From: Bowmanella denitrificans
Lineage (GTDB): Bacteria > Pseudomonadota > Gammaproteobacteria > Enterobacterales > Alteromonadaceae
Length of the DNA: 64,000 bases
Assembly: GCF_002887595.1 (NCBI RefSeq)
Contig: NZ_PEBU01000005.1
Coordinates: 62,001 to 126,000, forward strand
Direction of reading: 5' to 3'
The position numbers were made by a program, and so were the translations under genes. This document shows positions 47,359 through 55,549 of the stretch, piece after piece. The first letter of the stretch is position 1, and each line of letters starts with the position of its first letter. A model generated the notes under the pieces. It was given only the letters and a program-made list of their open reading frames with translations, was not told the DNA's origin and ran no database searches.

Positions 47359-47389
47359 ACAATCTCCTTACAGTTTACGCTAGGCTTTT

Positions 47390-47611
47390 GTAACACAGCT
47401 GGCCGGCCGAAAATGCAACAGATTGATCGGCAGTAACCAAGCTTATGCCATTCGTATCGACGGCAACTTTAACACCATCACGCTTCGTTCCGTACCCAGA
47501 CAACATCCCCCCTATCCCGCCATCGATAAGGTGGTGAAAACCCAATCTGTCTATACACATCAAAATATCCAGGGCACGTTGGGAATGAACTTTTTACAGT
47601 TAACCGCGTAA
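47390..47611 (+). pseudogene. Fragment of an alpha-acetolactate decarboxylase gene
   Basis: The open frame reads AYAIRIDGNFNTITLRSVPR, then a PYPAIDKVVKTQSVY stretch and NIQGTLGMNFLQLTA before a stop. This matches the central part of alpha-acetolactate decarboxylase (FYAIRIDG, RSVPRQ, PYPPL..VVK, GTLVGF). The N-terminal half and the metal-binding His-containing C-terminal part (HLHFL, GGHVLD) are missing, so it cannot be active. The only start available is TTG. It has been truncated at both ends, the left next to the VOC gene start. Confidence 0.7.
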
Positions 47612-47635
47612 AGACTAGCGAGGAGGTCACTTTTT

Positions 47636-47938
47636 ATGGCCATAACAGTAGAGCAGTTGCAGCACCAGGGTAAAATCGAGCTGGTAATTGTTCATTCGAT
47701 TAGTTGGTCGTTATATCAATTGTCCATTGTGGTAAATGGGCAGAATCATTGGTTGGTTGATGCCCAAGGCCAAGCGGTCTGCTCACACAATATACTTGAT
47801 TTGCAAAGGCTGTTTGATGGTATTCAGGTCGGCCAAATGCGCCTTCAGCATCAAAGTGCTTATGATGAGATGATTGGGCAGCCCACCAGAAGCAGCAATT
47901 TGCTGGATGTGCCGCTTGGCAATAACAAGTTGTACTAG
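47636..47938 (+). CDS. Small conserved protein, DUF6482-like
   Basis: A 100-residue soluble protein with GAGGAGGT at good spacing before the ATG, one of the strongest Shine-Dalgarno sequences in the window. It contains KIELVIVHSISWSLYQLSI and MRLQHQSAYDEMIGQP, which I recall from small gammaproteobacterial proteins of the DUF6482 type. No function is known. It is convergent with polB. Confidence 0.65.
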   Translation: MAITVEQLQHQGKIELVIVHSISWSLYQLSIVVNGQNHWLVDAQGQAVCSHNILDLQRLFDGIQVGQMRLQHQSAYDEMIGQPTRSSNLLDVPLGNNKLY

Positions 47939-47983
47939 AAGCTAACGGCCTATTGGATTTGTGTTTTTATTTAAGTCCAGCGC

Positions 47984-50335
47984 TCAGAACAACCCCATCT
48001 GACTGCTGGCCAGATCGTCAAAGTTCAGGCCAACAAACGGCAGGATCCCTTCTGCCACCGGTCTGAGCTGCTTTTCCACATAGTGGTCGTAGTCTATGGG
48101 GCTACGCTGATATTCCACTGGCTGTGGGCCGTCGGTACTGATGACATAGCTCACCCAGCCCTTATGTTGATATTGCAGCGGTTTGCCCAAGGCGTGGTTT
48201 TGCTCATCGGCTAACCTAGCGGCTCTGGCATGGGGCGGCACGTTTTTAATATAACGGGCCAATGGCCGGCGCAGGCGCTTACGATAAACGAGCTGCGTAT
48301 CCAGCTTGCCACTGCGGGTATCATCTATGATGCCACGAATATAACCGGCCACATCTTCACCAGCAAACACCCGCCGGTATAGCTCGTGCTGGAATTCCCG
48401 GGCCAGCGCCGTCCAGTCGGAGCGCACCGACTCCAGCCCTTTAAAGATAAGTTTGTCACCGTCAGCCGTGGCCTTCAGTCCGGCATAACGTTTCTTGCTA
48501 CCCAATTCCGAGCCGCGGATGGTGGGCATTAGAAAACGTTTGTAGTGGGTTTCAAACTCGATTTCCAGGTGGCAATCCAGTTGCAAATCATCACGAAGTT
48601 GGTCCTGCCAGCGCTGATTAATCATCGCCTCCAGCCGCTGCCCTATATCTGTCGCCTGTGAATCTGTGACCTTGTCCCCCAACCACACAAAGGTGGAGTC
48701 GGTGTCACCATAGATAACCTGATAACCTTCGGCTTCAATCCATTTGGCGGTGGTTTGCATAATTTCATGGCCACGCAGGGTAATCGAACTGGCCAGGCGG
48801 GTATCGTAAAAACGGCAGCCTCCCGAGCCCAGCACGCCGTAAAATGAATTCATCAGGATTTTAATTGCCTGGGAGCGGGCTGCGTCTTTCTGTTTTTTAG
48901 CTTCATCCCGTTGGCGCCATAAAGCAGCGATGATATCCGGCAGGAAGTGTTTATCACGGGAAAAGAGCGCACCACGAAAACCGGGAATGGCATTTTGCTG
49001 TTCCTGCAAACCTTCCACCAGGCCCATGGGGTCAATCTTAAAAGTGCGGATAATCGAAGGGTACAGACTTTTAAAATCCAGCACTAATACATGACGATAC
49101 AGGCCCGGTCTGGAGTTCATCACATAGCCGCCGGGGCTGGCCAGCCCGCCACCGTCCGGCAGGTTGGGGGCGATATAGCCAGCCCGGTGCAATTTAGGCA
49201 GATAGACATTGGTAAAGGCCGCCACCGAACCCCCGCTTCTGTCCAGCTCCAGGCCAGTTAACTGACTGCGAAGTCGCAAAAAATCCAGCAAACGGGTATG
49301 GGCAAATATGTCCAATACCAACTGGCAATCCTGCAGGTTGTATTTGGCCAGCTTAACCTTGTTGTGAATAAAATCATGCTTGATGGTAGCAAGACGATCT
49401 TCCACATTTTCGGTATCTTTACCTTTGCCCAACAGGCTTTGCGCGACAAACTCCAGGCTAAAACTGTCAAACTGATAAGTAGCCGTTTTCAGCGCATCGA
49501 TACCATCAATCACAACCCGCCCGGCCATACCGACAAAACCCTGATTTGCTTCGCGTCCATCCCGCCAGGTGGCAACACTGCCACCCCGCCCCATCGCCAA
49601 TTTAACCCCCATCAATTCGGCTCTTTGGATCAGCAACTTAAAATCAAAATTCACCACCGCCCAGCCGACAAATAAGTCCGGGTCGTAGCGCAGCACTTCG
49701 TCAATCAGTGCCAGCAACAGGGCTTTTTCATCTTCTACCCAGCGGATCCAATCTGGCCCAGGCTCAGCACAGCCTCGCATAATCACGCAGTGAAAGTCAT
49801 CCGCCGCCAGCCCCACTGAATACAGCTCGCCCTTGTCACTGCATTCAATATCCAGCGACAACAGCCGGAAATCTGGTTGATAGTCTGCCGCCCTGATCCG
49901 TGCCTGCTCAACCTGTTGAAAACCCAAACGCTGAGTTTGCACACCAGCGAAGGCCAGGCTGCCATAAGCAAAGCGCTCCATCAGATAGCGATCAGCCAGA
50001 CGAATATCATCTTCCAGGCAAAGTACATTTGCGTCTTTGAGTATGTCTCTGGCCTGATACAAGCTTTGCTGGGAAGAAAAGTACAACGCCGTAACCACAT
50101 TGCCAGTAAAGGTTTTCATTGATAAATCGCGAGAAGAGAAGTTCACTGCGGCGCGCTGCAACAACTCACTGGCCTGGTTTATATCCTGCTGTTGGACAAA
50201 GAAAACCGGCTGTTGAGGTTCACTCAGTAATCGTACAGGACCTTGATCTGTGGCCAGCCAAAGCTCGAGGACAACACCGTTAGAATGATCAAAATGATTG
50301 CGGGTCAGCACAAACCCGGAAGTGGCACTGGACAA
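47984..50335 (-). CDS. polB: DNA polymerase II
   Basis: A 783-residue family B polymerase, the same length as the E. coli enzyme. Exonuclease motif I is LSLDIECSDKGE, the polymerase motif A is LDFKSLYPSIIRTF, motif B is KILMNSFYGVLGSGGCRF and motif C is YGDTDSTFVWLG, all intact. It is the SOS-related enzyme used in lesion bypass and fork restart. The start is a TTG at 50335 with GAGAG upstream; the first residues (SGFVLTRNHFD) align with the usual PolB N-terminus, and an in-frame stop lies four codons before it. No LexA-box was recognised upstream. Confidence 0.96.
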   Translation of the reverse strand: MSSATSGFVLTRNHFDHSNGVVLELWLATDQGPVRLLSEPQQPVFFVQQQDINQASELLQRAAVNFSSRDLSMKTFTGNVVTALYFSSQQSLYQARDILKDANVLCLEDDIRLADRYLMERFAYGSLAFAGVQTQRLGFQQVEQARIRAADYQPDFRLLSLDIECSDKGELYSVGLAADDFHCVIMRGCAEPGPDWIRWVEDEKALLLALIDEVLRYDPDLFVGWAVVNFDFKLLIQRAELMGVKLAMGRGGSVATWRDGREANQGFVGMAGRVVIDGIDALKTATYQFDSFSLEFVAQSLLGKGKDTENVEDRLATIKHDFIHNKVKLAKYNLQDCQLVLDIFAHTRLLDFLRLRSQLTGLELDRSGGSVAAFTNVYLPKLHRAGYIAPNLPDGGGLASPGGYVMNSRPGLYRHVLVLDFKSLYPSIIRTFKIDPMGLVEGLQEQQNAIPGFRGALFSRDKHFLPDIIAALWRQRDEAKKQKDAARSQAIKILMNSFYGVLGSGGCRFYDTRLASSITLRGHEIMQTTAKWIEAEGYQVIYGDTDSTFVWLGDKVTDSQATDIGQRLEAMINQRWQDQLRDDLQLDCHLEIEFETHYKRFLMPTIRGSELGSKKRYAGLKATADGDKLIFKGLESVRSDWTALAREFQHELYRRVFAGEDVAGYIRGIIDDTRSGKLDTQLVYRKRLRRPLARYIKNVPPHARAARLADEQNHALGKPLQYQHKGWVSYVISTDGPQPVEYQRSPIDYDHYVEKQLRPVAEGILPFVGLNFDDLASSQMGLF

Positions 50336-50532
50336 AAAATGCTCTCATGAAATATCGGCGGCCAGCTAGCAGCCCGGATAAGATAACGATACCAATGAAG
50401 CCGTAACCAGCCAAAGTCATTTATTCATAATCTGCAAAATCCTATGTAAAAGATAAAGGGTCATGATGAGCATTGAACCTTTATCTGTCTGCGAGTAGGC
50501 TTGCCGATGAGCCTTTATCCTGGTTGCTGCCA

Positions 50533-51423
50533 ATGCCCATTCTGCTTTTGCTGCTGTTGTTTTCGCCTTTTCTGTCGGCACAAATGACCCAGACCGATAT
50601 GGATTACATATGGATCACACCCGACCCGCCGGGCAAAACCCATAAAAACATTAACGAACTGGGCACTAAAACCGCCACTTTCCACCTATTGGCAGATGCG
50701 GCACCGGATAAAAGCTATTTTGTACTGATCGCCAATACCAGTCGTGCCATACAAATGTTGGAGGAAATGGACAATGCCTGTGCAGGCAATAAAGTGCGCT
50801 CCAGCGACAGAGTGGATAAGTTTCCCGTCACCCGGCTGCCCCAGACCCTGTTTCCAGGCTTGCATCTGTATGTGAATAAGCGTAACAAGCTGGCCGATCA
50901 GCTCACACAGATACAGCAAGACAAAGGCACCATTCATATCACTGATGTACTGGAACTGGTTGGTGAAAAACAGTTTGGGCTGGTCGGCGGCAGAAGCTAT
51001 GGCGACCAGCTTGATAGCCAATTTAAACAACCTAAGTGGCAAACTAAGTTCTGGACCCGTACCAGCGCCGATATGGCAGCGGGTATGCTGGATATGCTGC
51101 TGCAAGGGCGGGTATCCGCAGTGATGGAATACCCTAACAGCGCCTTTCATTACAGCCGCCAGTTGGATCTGGATCAGGATCTGATCAGCTTTAAAGTGGC
51201 AGAAGCCCCGCAGCAGGCGCAAGGTTTTATCTTTTGTTCCAACAGCGCCAAAGGCCGTTCGCTGGTAGCCTTTTTTGATACCTTAATCAGCCGGGTAAGT
51301 AAGCAGCGAGCTTATCTGGATGCGCATTTAAACTGGATGCCTAGCATGGACAAACAGCACTTTATTGAATTCTATAACCAGGTGTACGGCACGGCATTTC
51401 AGTTATCAGACAGCACTAACTGA
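50533..51423 (+). CDS. Periplasmic solute-binding-protein-like protein (TIGR02285-like)
   Basis: About 296 residues: a signal peptide (MPILLLLLLFSPFLSA) and a two-lobed binding-protein-like domain with LFPGLHLYVNKRN, LVGEKQFGLVGGRSYGDQ and MLLQGRVSAVMEYPNSAF. It resembles a family of extracellular-solute-binding-like proteins of unknown ligand. The frame is open to a TTG at 50473; the ATG at 50533 begins the hydrophobic signal and is preferred, though the charge before it is low. No transporter membrane genes are adjacent. The C-terminal HFIEFYNQVYGTAF segment is repeated in the pseudogene tail that follows. Confidence 0.7.
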   Translation: MPILLLLLLFSPFLSAQMTQTDMDYIWITPDPPGKTHKNINELGTKTATFHLLADAAPDKSYFVLIANTSRAIQMLEEMDNACAGNKVRSSDRVDKFPVTRLPQTLFPGLHLYVNKRNKLADQLTQIQQDKGTIHITDVLELVGEKQFGLVGGRSYGDQLDSQFKQPKWQTKFWTRTSADMAAGMLDMLLQGRVSAVMEYPNSAFHYSRQLDLDQDLISFKVAEAPQQAQGFIFCSNSAKGRSLVAFFDTLISRVSKQRAYLDAHLNWMPSMDKQHFIEFYNQVYGTAFQLSDSTN

Positions 51424-51552
51424 GCCATTAAACAGGCCAGCCAGCAGCAACGTTACTTTCAGATCATGAGCCGCTGGTTGCCAGCTCACCAAAAAGGCCG
51501 TCTGCTGGAATACTACAACCAGCAGTACGGCACGCAATTTAAAGCTGATTAA
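51424..51552 (+). pseudogene. C-terminal remnant of a tandem copy of the preceding gene
   Basis: Directly after the TGA stop at 51421-51423, and in the same frame, the sequence encodes KQASQQQRYFQIMSRWLPAH and then LLEYYNQQYGTQFKAD followed by TAA. This parallels the real C-terminus upstream (SKQRAYLDAHLNWMPSMDKQ, HFIEFYNQVYGTAF). It is therefore the tail of a lost tandem paralogue, most likely left after deletion between two copies. It has no start codon or Shine-Dalgarno of its own. Confidence 0.75.
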
Positions 51553-53759
51553 TTTGCTGACAGTTCAAAGCGCAATTCGCCGCCCGCCAGTAACTGCTGA
51601 TGAGTTAACACCGGACTGGCCAAACGTTCACCGTTTAACCATACAGCTTGTACCCAACCTTCGCCCTGCTTAACAACGCGCAGAGTGTTGCCTGCGGGTA
51701 ACGCCAAAGACGCTTGGCTAAACTGCGGCGTCCCCAGCACATATTCCCCACCCACCGGATTGAGTGGATAGAAGCCCAGTGCACTGAACACGTACCAGGC
51801 CGACATTTGTCCCAGGTCGTCATTGCCGGCCAGGCCATCGGGCTGAGCCAAGTACATAGTGTCACGGATTTCTTTAATCCTGGCTTCACCTTTATGCTTA
51901 TCCTGAGTAAACGCATACAAGTAAGCCACATGATGAACCGGCTCATTGCCATGGGCATACTGACCAATCAGGCCGGAAATATCTGGTGATACATCACCCT
52001 GCATCTCAGAACTGGTGGCAAACAACTCGTCCAGCTTGGCCACAAAAGGTTGTTCACCACCAAAGAGTTCAATCAGCCCGGGCACATCATGGGGCACAAA
52101 GAAGCTGTATTGCCATGCGTTAGCTTCGGTGTAGTCGGTATTGCGGTGTTCCACATAGGTCGGATTAAAGGGCGTAACCCATTGACCTTGCTTGTCTTTG
52201 CCGCGCATAAAGCCGGTACTGGCATCAAACAGGGTACGATAGCTCTGTGCTCTTTGGCTGAATAGTTGGTAGTCTGCCTGCTTATTCAGGGCCTTGGCCA
52301 TCTGCGCAATAGCCCAGTCGTCAAAAGCATATTCCAGGGTTTTGGACACCGCTTCCACTTCCAGGTCAGAGGGTACGTAACCATACTGACGATAAAAATC
52401 GATGCCGAATCTGTCCTGCATGGCCGACGCTTTAATCGCCGCCATAATATGCTCAGGATCGGCGCTGGTCAGGCCTTTCAGATAGGCGTCCACTATGACC
52501 GGCACCGCATGGTAGCCAATCATTACATCGGTTTCATTGGACATCAGGTCCCAGGTGGGCAGCAAACCTGTCTCGTCATAAAAGCCCAGCATGGACTGCA
52601 CCATATCATCGACTTTCTCCGGATTACTTAAGGTCAACAGCGGATGCAAAGCACGGAAGGTGTCCCACAGGGAAAACAGCGAATAACGCTGATAGTTTTT
52701 GTCTCTGTGCACGGCACCATCAGCACCAAAGAAGGCGCCATCCACGTCATGAAATACCTGTGGCGCCACAAAGGCATGGTACAAGGCCGTGTAAAACTTG
52801 GTTTTATTAGTGTTGTCGTTATCCCTTATCTGAAATTTGCCTAACTGCTGTGCCCAGGCCTGGCTGGCTTGCCATTTAACTTGCGCAAAATCCTTGTCTG
52901 CCGTTTCGGCCTCAAGATTGGCTTTGGCACCAGCAATACTGGTATAAGACAGCGCTATTTTGGCTTCCAGAGCCTGTTTGGGTTTGCCGAAGTTCAGCAC
53001 AATCTGGCCTTTTTCAGCTTGTAGCTGATCGCCTTTTAACGCCTGGTTGTCATTAAATAACTGATGGGCAAAAGGCTGATTAAAGCTGGCCACAAAGTAG
53101 ATGGGTTGATTCTTGGCCCAGCCGGTGGACAGGCGGTAACCGCTCAGTGTGTAGTTATCTTCCACCTTCAGAAAGGTCACGACTGGCTTGTCATAGTTCT
53201 GTGCATAGCCCAGATCCACCAGCAATTTGGCATCCTGTTCGCCTTCAAACTGATAGCGGTGTACACCCGTTCTGGTGGTGGCGGTCAGTTCAGCTTGCAC
53301 TTTTTCCTCGGGCAAATACAGGCTGTAGTAGCCTGGCTCGGCGGTTTCACGCTCATGCCCGTAAGTGGTAAAAATCCGCCCTTTGTCATCCCTGGCCCTT
53401 GCCTGGTAGTCACCCCGAAACGGCATCACCAGCACATCCAGCATATCTCCTACGCCGGTACCGGAAAGATGGGTGTGACTAAAACCCAGTAGAATGTTAT
53501 CGGAATAATGATAGCCCGACGTCCAGTCCCAGCCCTTGGATGGATTATCCGGGCTAAGCTGCACCATGCCAAAGGGTACCAAAGCGCCTGGGAATGTATG
53601 ACCATGGCCACCGGTACCAATAAAGGGGTCGACATAATCCAGCACCTGCCTCACAGGTTCAACCTTTGCTTCAGCTACCTGCGAAGTAGAGGAGGCACAT
53701 CCCAATAGCGACATCAGGGGTAAGGCCGCCAGGCCATAAATCAGGTTTTTCTTTTTCAT
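51549..53759 (-). CDS. GH92 alpha-mannosidase, lipoprotein
   Basis: A 736-residue protein. The N-terminus ends in a lipobox (LMSLLGC at about residues 15-21), so it is membrane-anchored and exported. The GH92 fold is shown by VDPFIGTGGHGHTFPGA, GFSHTHLSGTG, LFSLWDTFRALHPL, NTDYTEANAWQYSFFVPHD and NDDLGQMSAWYVFSALGFYP; the Glu of TEANAWQY and the Asp pair of NDDLGQM are at the usual catalytic and calcium positions. GH92 enzymes remove alpha-linked mannose from high-mannose glycans. It is last of the N-glycan operon, overlapping the symporter stop by one base. Linkage preference cannot be read from sequence. Confidence 0.95.
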   Translation of the reverse strand: MKKKNLIYGLAALPLMSLLGCASSTSQVAEAKVEPVRQVLDYVDPFIGTGGHGHTFPGALVPFGMVQLSPDNPSKGWDWTSGYHYSDNILLGFSHTHLSGTGVGDMLDVLVMPFRGDYQARARDDKGRIFTTYGHERETAEPGYYSLYLPEEKVQAELTATTRTGVHRYQFEGEQDAKLLVDLGYAQNYDKPVVTFLKVEDNYTLSGYRLSTGWAKNQPIYFVASFNQPFAHQLFNDNQALKGDQLQAEKGQIVLNFGKPKQALEAKIALSYTSIAGAKANLEAETADKDFAQVKWQASQAWAQQLGKFQIRDNDNTNKTKFYTALYHAFVAPQVFHDVDGAFFGADGAVHRDKNYQRYSLFSLWDTFRALHPLLTLSNPEKVDDMVQSMLGFYDETGLLPTWDLMSNETDVMIGYHAVPVIVDAYLKGLTSADPEHIMAAIKASAMQDRFGIDFYRQYGYVPSDLEVEAVSKTLEYAFDDWAIAQMAKALNKQADYQLFSQRAQSYRTLFDASTGFMRGKDKQGQWVTPFNPTYVEHRNTDYTEANAWQYSFFVPHDVPGLIELFGGEQPFVAKLDELFATSSEMQGDVSPDISGLIGQYAHGNEPVHHVAYLYAFTQDKHKGEARIKEIRDTMYLAQPDGLAGNDDLGQMSAWYVFSALGFYPLNPVGGEYVLGTPQFSQASLALPAGNTLRVVKQGEGWVQAVWLNGERLASPVLTHQQLLAGGELRFELSAN

Positions 53760-55549
53760 TAATCTTTCAACTTATCTAACCAGTTTTTCTTCAGGAACCA
53801 GGAGGTCAGCACGGCCAGCAGCAATGCCACGGCCATTTCTGTCCATTGTTGGATTACCAGGTAAATGGGCAGCGCCACTAAACAGATTTGCCAGGCCATC
53901 CCCACCAGAATATTGACCATATCGCGCCCAGGATGGGTGTCGGGGTCAAAATCCGCGTCGGCGGCCAGCACTTTATCGCGCACCGGCCCCCAAACACCCC
54001 AGGGGCGCACCTGACGATAGAAGTCACACAACACCTGCTCCTGTTCAGGTTGGGTCATTAAGGTACCTATAATGGAGCCGGCCAGACTGATGGCCAGTAG
54101 CACAGGGAAGGCAAATAACGGATGAGTGCCAGGCATCAACAGCGGCAAACACAAAGACGCCAGCAAGCCACTGATCATTCCCCAGAAATAGCCGTAGGCA
54201 TTAAAACGCCACCAGTGCCATTTCAGTAAGTTGGCCGCCGCATAGCCGCCAAACAGGGCGCCGAAAATCCACTGCATAATGTCATTGATGCTGGACAGCA
54301 TCAGGCCAAACCCTATGCCTACCACCACCAAAACCAGCGATACCAGATAGCTGACACGCACATAGGTACCTTTGTCGGCATCCGGGCGGAAATAGCGCTT
54401 GTAGATGTCATTAACAAAATACACAGGTGCGGCATTTAACGACGCCGCCAGGGTCGACATAAAGGCCGCCAGTAACCCGGCAATCAGCAAACCGGTTAAC
54501 CCTACCGGTACAAAATTGTTGATGGCATAAGGCAGTATTTGCTCAAAATCAAACGCGCCACCCTGCGCCTGAATCTCCGGGCCCATATATACCAGCGCCA
54601 GCACCGTAAGCCCGGCCACCATCATGTAGCGAGGAAAGAACATCACCAACGACACCAGGCCACTCATCTTGGCCGCTTCCTTGGGCGAGCGGGTCGCCAG
54701 GATCCGCTGCATATCGTAGTTGGGCACCGGGCCAGCCATAGAGAACAGCACGCCCTTAAACAACATCATCATCACCATCAGGCCAATCAATTCCAGGCTG
54801 TCAGACTGGATCTTGTCGTTAACGCTGTCTATCAGGCCCTGCCAGTTAAGCTCCAGTTGCCAGCCAAACCAGATATTGTCCCAACCCGGCGGCGTAGCGG
54901 CCTGAATTTGCTCAGGGCTAACCAGATTAATGGCGATCATCCCCACCGCCACGGCGGCCACCGTCATAATCACAAACTGCATCACTTCGGTGAACACCAC
55001 CGAGTACATACCGCCTTTGATCACATACAGGGTGGTCACGGCAAAAATAATCAGTGCATAGGTATCGGGGGAGAGCTGCCAGGGAAAGAAAATCGCGGCA
55101 AATTTACCTATGCCTTTAAAGGCATAGGCTATAAAGCCAATAGCACTAACAATAGCGAAAATCACCACCACCAGTTGGCAAAGCTCAGCGCCTTTACCTG
55201 TGCCAAAGCGGGTTTGCAGCCACTGGGCACCGGTCATCACGTTGGAGCGGCGCAGCCAAACCGACAAATACACCATCAGGAAAACCTGATTAAAGATGGG
55301 CCACACCCAGGGCAGCCAGGCACTTTTCAATCCATACACAAAACACATGGACACCAGCCACATGGTACCGGCAATATCGAACATCCCCGAAGCGTTGGAC
55401 ACGCCCAATGCCCACCAGGGAATCTCCTTACCCGCCAGAAAATAGGCATTCATATCCCGGCTGGCCAGTTTGGAAATATAGATACCCAGTGCCAGGGTAC
55501 CGGCCAGGTAGATACCGATTACCAGCAAATCCAGCCAGGACAGACTCAT
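53759..55549 (-). CDS. Sodium:solute symporter (SSS family), glycan operon
   Basis: A 596-residue protein with about fourteen hydrophobic helices. It shows the SSS-family N-terminus (LVIGIYLAGTLALGIYISKL), the second helix GVSNASGMFDIAGTMWLVS, and the LLAAFMSTLAASLNAAPVYFVND core containing sodium-site residues. These carriers couple sugar or organic-acid uptake to sodium. Operon position between GH92 and GH2 genes, with 4-base and 1-base overlaps, points to a glycan product such as Man-beta-1,4-GlcNAc, mannose or GlcNAc as cargo. There is no SusC/SusD pair or TonB receptor in the visible part of the operon. Confidence 0.9.
   Translation of the reverse strand: MSLSWLDLLVIGIYLAGTLALGIYISKLASRDMNAYFLAGKEIPWWALGVSNASGMFDIAGTMWLVSMCFVYGLKSAWLPWVWPIFNQVFLMVYLSVWLRRSNVMTGAQWLQTRFGTGKGAELCQLVVVIFAIVSAIGFIAYAFKGIGKFAAIFFPWQLSPDTYALIIFAVTTLYVIKGGMYSVVFTEVMQFVIMTVAAVAVGMIAINLVSPEQIQAATPPGWDNIWFGWQLELNWQGLIDSVNDKIQSDSLELIGLMVMMMLFKGVLFSMAGPVPNYDMQRILATRSPKEAAKMSGLVSLVMFFPRYMMVAGLTVLALVYMGPEIQAQGGAFDFEQILPYAINNFVPVGLTGLLIAGLLAAFMSTLAASLNAAPVYFVNDIYKRYFRPDADKGTYVRVSYLVSLVLVVVGIGFGLMLSSINDIMQWIFGALFGGYAAANLLKWHWWRFNAYGYFWGMISGLLASLCLPLLMPGTHPLFAFPVLLAISLAGSIIGTLMTQPEQEQVLCDFYRQVRPWGVWGPVRDKVLAADADFDPDTHPGRDMVNILVGMAWQICLVALPIYLVIQQWTEMAVALLLAVLTSWFLKKNWLDKLKD

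Noticed and set aside
50686-51222. A 178-codon minus-strand frame
   Set aside because: It is antisense to the binding-protein-like gene; no motif is visible and the plus-strand gene is supported by its own duplicated tail.
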